This document shows positions 17,518 to 25,110 of a DNA stretch of 64,000 nt, one piece after another. The DNA comes from Mycolicibacterium gilvum. Its GTDB lineage: Bacteria; Actinomycetota; Actinomycetes; Mycobacteriales; Mycobacteriaceae. Position 1 is the stretch's first letter, and every line of letters starts with the position of its first letter. The position numbers and the translations under genes were made by a program. The notes under the pieces were generated by a model. That model saw only the letters and a program-made list of their open reading frames with translations, made no database searches and was not told where the DNA came from. The stretch is from positions 6,014,001 to 6,078,000 of the forward strand of contig NZ_UGQM01000001.1 in the NCBI RefSeq assembly GCF_900454025.1, in the 5' to 3' direction.

Positions 17518-17566
17518 CGAGAATGGCGTTCCCAGAAATGCCCCGATTATTGGGAAAGCCATTCTC
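17513..17566. promoter_or_regulatory. second pair of operator boxes, downstream of the TetR gene
   Basis: GAGAATGGCGTTCCC (17519-17533) and GGGAAAGCCATTCTC (17552-17566), starting 33 bp apart. The first begins 2 bp after the TetR stop and lies in a 23-bp block (17513-17535) that differs at one base from 16813-16835. They are about 270 bp upstream of the SnoaL-like gene. Confidence 0.7.
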
Positions 17567-17830
17567 GAGACAGGCCGGAAGCCCGGTCGACGGCCGATGC
17601 ACAGCGATCGTCGATGCCGACCACTCGACGAGAAGATGCCGATGTACGGTTTCGAGGGCCCGGCCGAGACGTTTCAAGAGCGCGGTTTCCCACTCAACCG
17701 CTCGTGCGATTGCCGAATGGACACCGTCACCGTGCAACTCAGGTCCTGCCGCAACTACTCAATCCATCGCACCAAACGCCTTGAGCCACATGTGCTTGAC
17801 ACCCAACCTCCCAGAAAGGCATGACTTTCA
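17567..17830. other. intergenic region without a supported gene
   Basis: Together with the operator pair before it this leaves 313 bp between the TetR stop and the SnoaL-like start. Several short open frames exist on both strands but none has a family-like sequence or good start. It probably holds the 5' leader of the SnoaL-like gene; AACCTCCCAGAAAGGCATG lies just before that start. Confidence 0.5.
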
Positions 17831-18253
17831 ATGACGATCACAGGTGCCGATCTCGAGCACTTCATCCGGCGCTGGTATGAATTGTGCAACGACCAGGACA
17901 AGCAGGGCTGGCTGCAGCACTGGAAGCACGCCGCGCCAGGCGAACCGACGCTCGAGGACCCGGTCGGAACACCGGTCAAACGGGGCTGGGAACTGGCCGC
18001 CGAACTGTGGGATCGCACCGGGCCGAATCACCCGGCCGTTCGCATCGAGCAGATCATCCTCGGCGGATCCGAGGCCGTCGTCGTGTGCCACAACGAAGGC
18101 ACCTACCAGGGCGAGGCACTCGTCATCCCCAGCGTCGATGTGTGGCGAGTCAACGCCGACGGCACCAGCTCCGTGCGCAGCTTCTGGGAGATCCCCGACC
18201 ACATCCCCTACGGAAAGTGGACCGCGAAAACCGGCAGCGCACCGGCCAGCTGA
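17831..18253 (+). CDS. SnoaL-like (NTF2-fold) protein
   Basis: A 140-residue single-domain protein with the SnoaL/NTF2 pattern: an N-terminal helix with FIRRWYELCNDQDKQGWLQH, a beta-sheet with EPTLEDPVG, and a later VCHNEGTYQG / PSVDVWRVNADG pair. Members are small isomerases, hydratases, cyclases or ligand-binding proteins. The location downstream of the TetR-bound boxes suggests it belongs to the Rieske oxygenase regulon and acts on its product, which is an inference from position only. Confidence 0.75.
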   Translation: MTITGADLEHFIRRWYELCNDQDKQGWLQHWKHAAPGEPTLEDPVGTPVKRGWELAAELWDRTGPNHPAVRIEQIILGGSEAVVVCHNEGTYQGEALVIPSVDVWRVNADGTSSVRSFWEIPDHIPYGKWTAKTGSAPAS

Positions 18254-18268
18254 TCCAAGGATCCGGTC

Positions 18269-18772
18269 ATGGAGGAGATCTGTCGCGAGTGCGGTTTCGA
18301 TCAGTCCGAGACGCTACCGTCGGACGTCGCCACGGAGTTGTCACCGATGTCCCAGGCGATCGGCGCCAGCGTCCTTGCCATCTCTGGTGATGAGCTTCGG
18401 CGCAGACCGGCAGCCACGGTATGGTCCCCGCTCGAGTACCTGGGGCACCTACGGGAGTCGATGGCGTTCCACCGCTGGCTCATCGAGTGTGCGCTGTCCG
18501 AAAACAATCCGCTGATACCAGCGGTGGACCCGGACGAGTCAGTCGCCCAGTCCGCCTACAACGACGCCGATCCGCATGAACTGCTCGCGCAGTTCGAGCG
18601 ACGGATCCAACGGCTCGCCGATGCGCTAATTGCTATGGACGACGATTCCGCCGACCACCCGGTGACGCTCGACGGTCGGGAGATCTCAGTTGCGCTCGTC
18701 GCGCGCAGCGCCTGGCATGAATGCCATCATCACCTCGGTGACATTCGACGCCTGGGAGGTCTTGACCCGTAG
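18269..18772 (+). CDS. DinB-like (DUF664 type) four-helix metalloprotein
   Basis: A 167-residue protein. The DinB-superfamily metal site is suggested by His in WSPLEYLGHLRES (about residue 57) and the C-terminal WHECHHHLGDIRRL (about residues 149-163). A short N-terminal CRECGF segment adds two Cys. DinB-like proteins include mycothiol- or bacillithiol-dependent transferases and hydrolases, so a thiol-transfer role is possible but not shown. It begins 15 bp after the SnoaL-like stop and is probably cotranscribed. Confidence 0.75.
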   Translation: MEEICRECGFDQSETLPSDVATELSPMSQAIGASVLAISGDELRRRPAATVWSPLEYLGHLRESMAFHRWLIECALSENNPLIPAVDPDESVAQSAYNDADPHELLAQFERRIQRLADALIAMDDDSADHPVTLDGREISVALVARSAWHECHHHLGDIRRLGGLDP

Positions 18773-18791
18773 AGCTTCTGGGATTTGCCCG

Positions 18792-18941
18792 TCAGCGAGG
18801 GCCCGGTGTGGCGTCGCCGAGTTGGTCCGACTCGGGGGATTCGGGGTCGCTGGCGGCGGCCGCGCCTCGTTTGTCGGCGGGGTCGATATCCTTGAGCGAC
18901 TTCTCGTCGGCGATCGGCTGGCTCGTATCGAAGCCTGACAT
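18792..18941 (-). CDS. small acidic protein (hypothetical, 49 residues)
   Basis: A short frame from the ATG at 18941, preceded by GAAGGAGCACCAC, a good ribosome-binding site. The product is hydrophilic, rich in Asp, Ser, Ala and Pro, and probably disordered. Convergent with the DinB-like gene. The strong start signal is the main support; no family is recognised. Confidence 0.5.
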   Translation of the reverse strand: MSGFDTSQPIADEKSLKDIDPADKRGAAAASDPESPESDQLGDATPGPR

Positions 18942-19028
18942 GTGGTGCTCCTTCGGTGTCCGAATGAGCCGGCGCGAGGCTGGACCGGCGTCGTCTACGG
19001 TTCCACGGTTACCCACACCGGTCGGTGC

Positions 19029-19652
19029 TTAGACGGCTGATCCCGACGCGCCGAGAACCGCCATCGCCGTAATCATTTCGGCGACCACCGCGATCATTTC
19101 GTCGCGGTCGACGGCAACGGTCTGCCGATTCACCGTGTGCCAGGCCCGGTCGAGCAAGCCCATCACCGCAACGCCGATGACGTCCGGTGAGTGGGCGCCG
19201 GCCCTGGAGATAGCCTGTCCCAACTTCCACGACGCGCGAGTCACCATGCGATTGCGCGAGTTTCGAAACGCATCGTCGTCAGGGGCGGAGTGCGCCGACG
19301 CCAGCACGAACGCACCGTGATGATCCATGTAGTCGAAGTAGTGGCCCACCCACACCCGAATGTCGGCGGGACTGAACGGCGCCTCCGCCTCCGCCCATTC
19401 GGCGATGACAGCCAGGACGTCGTGATACGCCGTCTGGCCGAGGACGTTGAAGATCTCGCGCTTGTCCTTGAAGTACGTGTAGAAGCCCGCGCGCGAGATA
19501 CCGCAAGCCTCGGTGATTGCGTTGATGGGCGTGCCGGCATATCCGCGCTCGAGAAAAAGTCGACGGCTTGCCTTCAGGATTGCCGCGCGGGTCCGCTCAC
19601 CGCGGGTGGCGTCCTGTGGCGACGCGTCAGGAGCACTTGAGGCGACCGTCAT
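19029..19652 (-). CDS. TetR-family regulator divergent from amidohydrolase B
   Basis: A 207-residue TetR protein with HTH INAITEACGISRAGFYTYFK (about residues 43-62). The C-terminal region is helical (WVGHYFDYMDHHGAFVLAS), with Asp/His-rich stretches. Two palindromic boxes of the form TGAC-N6-GTCA lie between it and the divergent amidohydrolase gene, one 15 bp upstream of its ATG. Autoregulation and control of the amidohydrolase are likely. Confidence 0.88.
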   Translation of the reverse strand: MTVASSAPDASPQDATRGERTRAAILKASRRLFLERGYAGTPINAITEACGISRAGFYTYFKDKREIFNVLGQTAYHDVLAVIAEWAEAEAPFSPADIRVWVGHYFDYMDHHGAFVLASAHSAPDDDAFRNSRNRMVTRASWKLGQAISRAGAHSPDVIGVAVMGLLDRAWHTVNRQTVAVDRDEMIAVVAEMITAMAVLGASGSAV

Positions 19653-19664
19653 GTGGCGACGCTA

Positions 19665-19682
19665 TATGACAACATCGTCAAG
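19665..19682. promoter_or_regulatory. operator box 1 (TGAC-AACATC-GTCA)
   Basis: ATATGACAACATCGTCAAG contains a TGAC/GTCA inverted repeat with a 6-base spacer, 13 bp upstream of the TetR ATG. It matches box 2 at 19731-19748 in 12 of 14 core positions. Confidence 0.65.
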
Positions 19683-19730
19683 CGCAATAACTGCACTTGA
19701 AGACAGCTATCCAACTTCTTCAGGGCAATA

Positions 19731-19748
19731 CTTGACACAATCGTCAAG
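19731..19748. promoter_or_regulatory. operator box 2 (CTTGAC-ACAATC-GTCAAG) overlapping a -35 hexamer
   Basis: A perfect 6-base inverted repeat with a 6-base spacer. It contains TTGACA at 19732-19737, which would be a consensus -35 element for the amidohydrolase at 19800, so a repressor bound here would block RNA polymerase. No convincing -10 was found at 17 bp. Confidence 0.65.
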
Positions 19749-19799
19749 TTGCGCCAGGCTCATACGCAAGCCCGATGTAGAGCAGCGAGAGGCACAACG

Positions 19800-21029
19800 A
19801 TGACCCAGTTCACCGACGCACCGATCTTCGACGCCGATCAGCACATGTACGAGACCCCGGATGCACTGCTGAAGTTCCTGCCGGAGAAGTACAAGAAATC
19901 CGTGCAGTTCGTCCAGATAGGCCGGCATACCCGGATCGCGATCTTGAACAAGATCACCGATTACATGCCGAACCCGACCTTCGAGCGGGTCGCTGCGCCC
20001 GGTGCGCACGAAAAGTTCTACTCCGGCCAGAACCCTGAGGGATTGACGATGCGCGAGATGTCCGGCCGGGGCATCGACTGCCCGCCAGGGGCGCGCAACC
20101 CCGAGGACCGCATCGCCGAACTCAACGGCCAAGGCGTCGAAGCGTGTATCAACTACCCCACCCTGGCCAACCTGGTCGAACACTCCTCGGCCGAGGACCC
20201 TGAACTGACCGCGGCGATCATCCATTCACTGAATCAGTGGATGCACGAGCACTGGGGGTTCAACCACGAGAACCGGATCTACTCGACACCGGTGATCAAC
20301 CTGGGCATCGTCGAGGAGGGCCGCCGCGAACTCGAATACATTCTCGAGAACGGCGCCAAGGTCGCGTTGATCAAGCCCGCACCGGTCAAGGGGTACAAGG
20401 GTTGGCGCTCCCCCGCGCTGCCGGAGTTCGACCCGTTCTGGCGCGACGTCGAGGCGGCCGGGCTGCCGATCGTGCTGCATGCCAGCCAACCCCCACTGCA
20501 GGAGTACATCGAGAAGTGGGAACCCGCCGACACCAGCAGCGCCTTCGAGATGTCGGCGTTCAAGTGGACCGCGCTGGGCCACCGCGAGATCGCTGACATG
20601 CTGACCAGCCTGATCTGCCACGGCACGCTCACCCGGTTCCCGAAGCTGCGCATCGCCAGCGTGGAGAACGGAAGTGCTTGGATCAAGCCGCTGTTCGATG
20701 ATCTGGAGATGACCTACAAGAAGATGCCGCAGAACTTCGAAGAGCATCCGCACGAGGTGTTCCGCCGTAACTGCTGGGTCAGCCCGTTCTGGGAGGGCTC
20801 GGTCGCCGACGTCGTCGAGACCGTCGGATGGGACAAGGTCATGTTCGGCTCGGACTGGCCCCACCCCGAAGGCCTCGCCACCCCCAAGGGCTACTTCAAG
20901 TACGCCGAAGGCATGGACGTTCGCCGCACTTACGACTTCATGGGTGACAACGCCCGCCGCTTCATGGGACTCCCGCTGGCCAACCCCGATCCGGAGGCGG
21001 TCAAGCCCCCCGCGCTGGCGAACGCATGA
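19800..21029 (+). CDS. amidohydrolase-family metal-dependent hydrolase/decarboxylase (paralogue B)
   Basis: A 409-residue amidohydrolase_2-type TIM barrel. The N-terminal Asp-x-His is in FDADQHMYE (residues 12-14). The C-terminal metal-site region is MFGSDWPHPEG, with the Asp typical of this family. It is more distant from the other two amidohydrolases than they are from each other. The start at 19800 follows a GAGAGG site; an upstream in-frame ATG lacks one. Under probable control of the divergent TetR. Substrate unknown. Confidence 0.88.
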   Translation: MTQFTDAPIFDADQHMYETPDALLKFLPEKYKKSVQFVQIGRHTRIAILNKITDYMPNPTFERVAAPGAHEKFYSGQNPEGLTMREMSGRGIDCPPGARNPEDRIAELNGQGVEACINYPTLANLVEHSSAEDPELTAAIIHSLNQWMHEHWGFNHENRIYSTPVINLGIVEEGRRELEYILENGAKVALIKPAPVKGYKGWRSPALPEFDPFWRDVEAAGLPIVLHASQPPLQEYIEKWEPADTSSAFEMSAFKWTALGHREIADMLTSLICHGTLTRFPKLRIASVENGSAWIKPLFDDLEMTYKKMPQNFEEHPHEVFRRNCWVSPFWEGSVADVVETVGWDKVMFGSDWPHPEGLATPKGYFKYAEGMDVRRTYDFMGDNARRFMGLPLANPDPEAVKPPALANA

Positions 21030-21047
21030 ATCAGTGATCAACTTCTG

Positions 21048-21087
21048 CCGCGGAATAGCTTGTAGCCCAATACAAGCTATTCCGCGG
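21048..21087. terminator. strong bidirectional terminator hairpin
   Basis: A perfect 17-bp stem (21048-21064 with 21071-21087) closes a 6-base loop, and TTGGTTT follows. It lies between the converging amidohydrolase B and cupin genes. This is the strongest hairpin noticed in the window. Confidence 0.85.
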
Positions 21088-21101
21088 TTGGTTTGACGAC
21101 C

Positions 21102-21611
21102 TCAGTCCGACGTACTCCACTGGGTGACCGACGAAGTGAATCCGTTGCCGAGTTTGGCAAGAATCCACGGCGGCAGACGTTTGGGCATCGGTAGCGGGAC
21201 CGGTCGGGCCCCACGCTCCTGGAGGAGCGCTTCGTAGGCGGATGTGTCACCGCCGAACGGCTGGCCCTCGCCGGCGATGAACCCGTACAGCTCGCAGCCC
21301 TGCGGGCCGGCCTCCCACGGGCCGAAAACGTCACCCCACTCCAGCATGATGTGCGTGCCGGCGCGGGCGACGATGTCGCCACAACGAATCTCACCGGCCA
21401 GGATGAAGTTGCTGTGATCGCCGGTGTGGCCGTGCTGCGAGGAGATTGCACCCGGATCCCACTTGTTCCAGAACGCGAAGTAGCGCGGTGTCAGCTCGAT
21501 CCACTTCTCCCAGATCGACGCCGTGTGACCATCCGCGAACTCGTAGCGCAGCATCTCCTCAGCCGGTACGTCGTCGAGGTGCTTGATCGACGGTCCACCT
21601 CTCACGAACAC
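21102..21611 (-). CDS. cupin-domain protein
   Basis: A 169-residue single-cupin protein. The metal-binding motif is SSQHGHTGDHSNFILAGEI, giving His60, His62 and His66 as likely ligands; the second motif is HIMLEWGDVFGPWEAG. A GTG start at 21611 follows AAAGGAA. Cupins in catabolic clusters can be dioxygenases, isomerases or binding proteins and the sequence does not distinguish these. It converges on amidohydrolase B across a strong terminator. Confidence 0.8.
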   Translation of the reverse strand: MFVRGGPSIKHLDDVPAEEMLRYEFADGHTASIWEKWIELTPRYFAFWNKWDPGAISSQHGHTGDHSNFILAGEIRCGDIVARAGTHIMLEWGDVFGPWEAGPQGCELYGFIAGEGQPFGGDTSAYEALLQERGARPVPLPMPKRLPPWILAKLGNGFTSSVTQWSTSD

Positions 21612-21657
21612 TTCCTTTCTCTGAGCGGACTACAGATGAGCTTCACCGAGATGTTGA

Positions 21658-21810
21658 GTTGATCGACATGCCCACGTCCGGGAGAACCTCGCCAATTACA
21701 AGGTGCCGCGCACGATCACAGTGCTCGACGCACTCCCCCGCAGTAGCACCGGCAAGATCGTCCGTCGCGAGCTCCAATCGCTCGTCGAGCGGGCCTGCGA
21801 CACCCCTAGG
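21658..21810 (+). pseudogene. remnant of an acyl-CoA synthetase gene (C-terminal 45-50 codons)
   Basis: The plus strand reads VRENLANYKVPRTITVLDAL then PRSSTGKIVRREL, which is the C-terminal lysine-loop end of a FadD-type enzyme. The frame is closed upstream by a TGA at 21655 and no N-terminal 450 codons exist here. Homology ends near 21800, after which the open frame reads on as unrelated sequence to 21993. It is a leftover of a deleted fadD gene in the 364-bp gap between the cupin and the next operon. Confidence 0.8.
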
Positions 21811-21975
21811 TCGGTAGGTCACCTATTCCTCGGCCAACCAGAACCGCCGTTGCCCGGCAGATCTCCGAGGTGGGCGGCGGCGGGACAGGACAACCCTCGG
21901 TGTCCTCGATGTCGAAGAACCGGGATTCCGCGCAATTCCCAGTGCCGGCAGCAGTTGGTCAGCCGGCGGGTCGCC

Positions 21976-22278
21976 TCAGTCGCTGGCCGGTAGCGGCTTG
22001 GCCTCCTTGAGTGCCAGCGCGGTGGCACCGACACTCAGAGTCCCCGCCCCCGCCTTCGTGACGAGGACTTCGGCATCGGTCGCGTCGACGTAGCGCTTAC
22101 CCATCGCATTGCCGTCGGCGAACGCCGGATCCAGCTGCGCGTCCGCGGGCCGATCGGCGTCCAGCGGCAGCATCGGCAAGCCACCGCAGCGCAGGTCGTC
22201 GAGGCTCTCGGCCGCCTTGACGACGATCACCTGCGTGTCGCACACCTGACTCTGCAGGCGGGTTCCATTCTTGATCAT
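21976..22278 (-). CDS. conserved small protein of unknown function beside acyl-CoA synthetase
   Basis: A 100-residue protein with two Cys (residues 13 and 31) in SQVCDTQVIVV and LRCGGLPM, a middle GKRYVDATDAEVLVTKAGAG, and the end KEAKPLPASD. The ATG at 22278 is preceded by AAGGAAC. It lies 11 bp after the acyl-CoA synthetase stop, on the same strand, so the pair is probably cotranscribed. From memory, similar short proteins accompany fadD genes in actinobacteria, but I cannot name the family or its role. Confidence 0.7.
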   Translation of the reverse strand: MIKNGTRLQSQVCDTQVIVVKAAESLDDLRCGGLPMLPLDADRPADAQLDPAFADGNAMGKRYVDATDAEVLVTKAGAGTLSVGATALALKEAKPLPASD

Positions 22279-22289
22279 GTTACGTTCCT

Positions 22290-23789
22290 TTACTTTTCAA
22301 CGTTCGCGTCGCGAAGATCCGCAACGATCTCGCGACGAAGCAGCTTGCCGGTGGCGTTGGTCGGCAGCTCGTCACGGAAGACGACCCGGTCGGGAGTGCG
22401 CGAACCCCGCAGGAACTTCCGTACGTGCTCGCGCAGTTCGTCGGGATCGGGGTCGATGCCCGTGGCAGGCACCACGACGGCGACGATAGCCTGCCCCCAA
22501 TTCGGATCTTCTACCCCGACGACGGCCACTGCGTGCACGTCGGGGTGCTCGATGAGCACGTCCTCCAACTCGGCAGGCGCGATGTTCTCGCCGCCGCGAA
22601 TGATCGTGTCGTCGGAGCGCCCGCTGATGAACAGATACCCGGCTTCGTCGAGCGTGGCGATGTCCCTCGTCGGGAACCAGCCCTCGTCGTCCAAGACGGA
22701 CCCGAGCCCGGTGTACTTTCCAGAGACCTGCTCACCGCGCACGAACAGTTCGCCCGACTCCCCCGCTCCGAGCACCTTGCCGTGCTCGTCACGGATCTGC
22801 ACCTCGATGCCGGGCACCGGCTGGCCCACCGAACCGAGCCGCTTCGCGATCGTCTCGTCGGGGTTGCCGTGCGCGTCGCGATGGTCGTCAGGCGTCAACA
22901 CCGCAATGGTCGAACTGGTCTCGGTCAGGCCATAGGCGTTGACGAAACCGACGTTCGGCAACAGGTCGAGCGCCTTGCGCACCAACGGGAGTCCGACCTT
23001 CGAGCCGCCGTAGGCCAGGTTGCGCAACGTCGGCAGGTCGGTCGGCTCCTGCTCCAGCGCGGTCACGATGCGGTCCAGCATGGTCGGCACCACGGTGGCG
23101 GTGGTCACCCGCTCGTCGGCGACGAGGCGCACCCATTCGCGGGCGTCGAAGTTCGGCAGGTACACCATCTTGCGGCCGGCGTACAGATTCGACATCGCCG
23201 CGTTGACGCCGGCGATGTGGTACGGCGGCACGCAGATCAGCGCCGCGTCGTCGGGATCGGCCGAACCGAACTCGACGGTGCCGGTGATATAGCTGGTGAG
23301 GTTGGTGTGCGACAGCTCGACCGCCTTCGGCTTCGACGTCGTGCCCGAGGTGAACAGCACGATCGCCACGGCGTCGGGGTCGGCGAACTCCGCTGCCGGT
23401 TCCGCGGTGCGCGCCGCCTCGAGGAACTCCTCGGACTCGATCACGCGGTCAGCGGCATCGCCGACGGCGTCGCGATAGCGCTTGTCGACGATCACCAGCG
23501 GATCGGGTAGTCGTTCGATCAACTCCTGGACACCGTCGGTGCTCAACCGGTAATTGAGCGGGGTGTACGCGCGTGCGGCGCGCGCCGAAGCGAAGATCAG
23601 CAGCGGCTGCATCGCGCCGCCCAGGCCGACGTACACCACGTGCTCGGCGCCCGACGCCGCGATCACCCCCGCACCGCCATCGGCCAGCGCGCTGAGTTCT
23701 CCGATCGTCAGTCGGGTGTTCCCGTCCACCAACGCAGCCCGACCGGGGTCGCCCGAGACCGCCATCTCCAACAACAACGAAATGCTCAA
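22290..23789 (-). CDS. acyl-CoA synthetase (FadD-type)
   Basis: A 499-residue adenylate-forming enzyme. The AMP loop is VLFTSGTTSKPKAVELS (residues 144-160), followed by YGLTETSS, the hinge SGRSDDTIIRGGENIAP and the catalytic-Lys end NATGKLLRREI. It would activate a free carboxylic acid to its CoA thioester. It is divergent from an Ltp-type thiolase/P450 operon with a perfect palindrome between them, so the two transcripts are probably coregulated. Confidence 0.92.
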   Translation of the reverse strand: MSISLLLEMAVSGDPGRAALVDGNTRLTIGELSALADGGAGVIAASGAEHVVYVGLGGAMQPLLIFASARAARAYTPLNYRLSTDGVQELIERLPDPLVIVDKRYRDAVGDAADRVIESEEFLEAARTAEPAAEFADPDAVAIVLFTSGTTSKPKAVELSHTNLTSYITGTVEFGSADPDDAALICVPPYHIAGVNAAMSNLYAGRKMVYLPNFDAREWVRLVADERVTTATVVPTMLDRIVTALEQEPTDLPTLRNLAYGGSKVGLPLVRKALDLLPNVGFVNAYGLTETSSTIAVLTPDDHRDAHGNPDETIAKRLGSVGQPVPGIEVQIRDEHGKVLGAGESGELFVRGEQVSGKYTGLGSVLDDEGWFPTRDIATLDEAGYLFISGRSDDTIIRGGENIAPAELEDVLIEHPDVHAVAVVGVEDPNWGQAIVAVVVPATGIDPDPDELREHVRKFLRGSRTPDRVVFRDELPTNATGKLLRREIVADLRDANVEK

Positions 23790-23844
23790 CGCCCTGCCTT
23801 CACTACTCCGAGTACGGCGATCCTAGACCCCGATCACAGAATCA

Positions 23845-23860
23845 GCTATATAGTTATAGG
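23845..23860. promoter_or_regulatory. operator-like palindrome CTATA-TAGT-TATAG (copy 1)
   Basis: CTATATAGTTATAG at 23846-23859 has 5-base inverted arms around TAGT. The same 14 bases occur at 49214-49227, again in the middle of a divergent promoter. Here it is 56 bp from the acyl-CoA synthetase start and 74 bp from the thiolase start. Confidence 0.65.
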
Positions 23861-23933
23861 CTTACAGGCATCCAAGTCAACGCGCACTCCTGCCGACGGT
23901 GGGAACGACATGACGCCTGCCGAAAGGAACGCA

Positions 23934-25088
23934 ATGACCAGCACGCCCGAGATCGCCATCATCGGCGTCGGACTCCACCCCTTCGGACGGTACGAGGACC
24001 GGTCGGCGCTGGAAATGGGTGCCGTGGCGATCAGCCGGGCGTTGCGCGACGCCGGCGTCCCGTGGTCGGACGTAGGCAGCCTGTATGCGGGCAGCCTCGA
24101 GGTGGCGAACCCGGAGGCCGTGACCGGGCTGGCGGGGATGACCGGAATCCCGGCACGGGCGACGCTGAGCGGCTGCGCTACGGGCAACTCGCTGCTGACC
24201 CTGGCCGCCCGTGACGTTCAGCTCGGCGAGGCCGACATCGCCGTCGGCGTCGGGCTCGACAAGCACCCGCGCGGCGCGTTCGGAGCCGACCCGTCGGTCT
24301 CGGGATTGCCGCAGTGGTACGGCGATCAGGGCATGTTCCTCACGACGCACTACTTCGGCACCAAGATCATGCGGTACATGCACGACCACGGCATCAGCGA
24401 GGAGACACTGGCCCGCGTCGCGGCCAAGAACATGGAGAACGGCGAACTCGCGCCGCATGCCTGGCGCCGCAAGCCCATGAGTATCGACGCGATTCTGAGC
24501 TCTCCCGTTGTGAACGCGCCGCTGCGTCAGTACATGTACTGCAATCCCAACGAAGGGGCCGCCGCCGTGGTGGTGTGCCGTGCCGACAAGGCCAAGCAGT
24601 ACACCGATACCCCGATCTACCTGCGCTCGACCGCGCTTCGGAGTCGACGCGAGGGCGCCTACGAACTGCTGCGGACGTCGATCGAACTGCCGATCAGGCC
24701 CGGCACCACGGCCGAGGCCGCGCAGGCCGCCTACGAATTGGCCGGCATCGGCCCCGACGACGTCGACGTCGCACAGTTGCAGGACACCGACTCCGGGTCG
24801 GAGGTCATCCACATGGCCGAGACCGGGCTCTGCAAGGACGGTGAGCAGGAGGCACTGCTCGCCGACGGGGCCACCAAGATCGGCGGGCGGCTGCCGATCA
24901 ACACCGATGGTGGACTCATCGCCAATGGTGAACCGGTTGGGGCCTCGGGACTGCGCCAGGTCTACGAGCTCGTGCAGCAGCTGCGCGGTACCGCCGGTGA
25001 CCGCCAGGTACCCAATGATCCGCGGGTCGGGCTCGCTCAGCTGTACGGGGCGCCCGGAACCGCCGCCGTCGCCATCCTCTCCAAGTAA
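23934..25088 (+). CDS. Ltp-type thiolase-like protein (SCP-x family)
   Basis: A 384-residue thiolase-fold protein. The nucleophile Cys81 is in LSGCATGNSLL. The C-terminal catalytic His loop, GHPxGATG in active thiolases, reads ANGEPVGASG, so the His is Glu. The protein therefore may be a non-thiolytic member of the lipid-transfer/thiolase family. The start at 23934 was chosen for the GAAAGGAA site; the ATG at 23910 is an alternative. The P450 gene follows after 22 bp. Confidence 0.85.
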   Translation: MTSTPEIAIIGVGLHPFGRYEDRSALEMGAVAISRALRDAGVPWSDVGSLYAGSLEVANPEAVTGLAGMTGIPARATLSGCATGNSLLTLAARDVQLGEADIAVGVGLDKHPRGAFGADPSVSGLPQWYGDQGMFLTTHYFGTKIMRYMHDHGISEETLARVAAKNMENGELAPHAWRRKPMSIDAILSSPVVNAPLRQYMYCNPNEGAAAVVVCRADKAKQYTDTPIYLRSTALRSRREGAYELLRTSIELPIRPGTTAEAAQAAYELAGIGPDDVDVAQLQDTDSGSEVIHMAETGLCKDGEQEALLADGATKIGGRLPINTDGGLIANGEPVGASGLRQVYELVQQLRGTAGDRQVPNDPRVGLAQLYGAPGTAAVAILSK

Positions 25089-25110
25089 TCGACGAAGGGG
25101 TTCACAGCAG

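Noticed and set aside
16801..17562. 253-codon minus-strand frame covering the TetR gene and its operators
   Set aside because: It reads through both operator pairs and the TetR gene in reverse; the translation has no motif.
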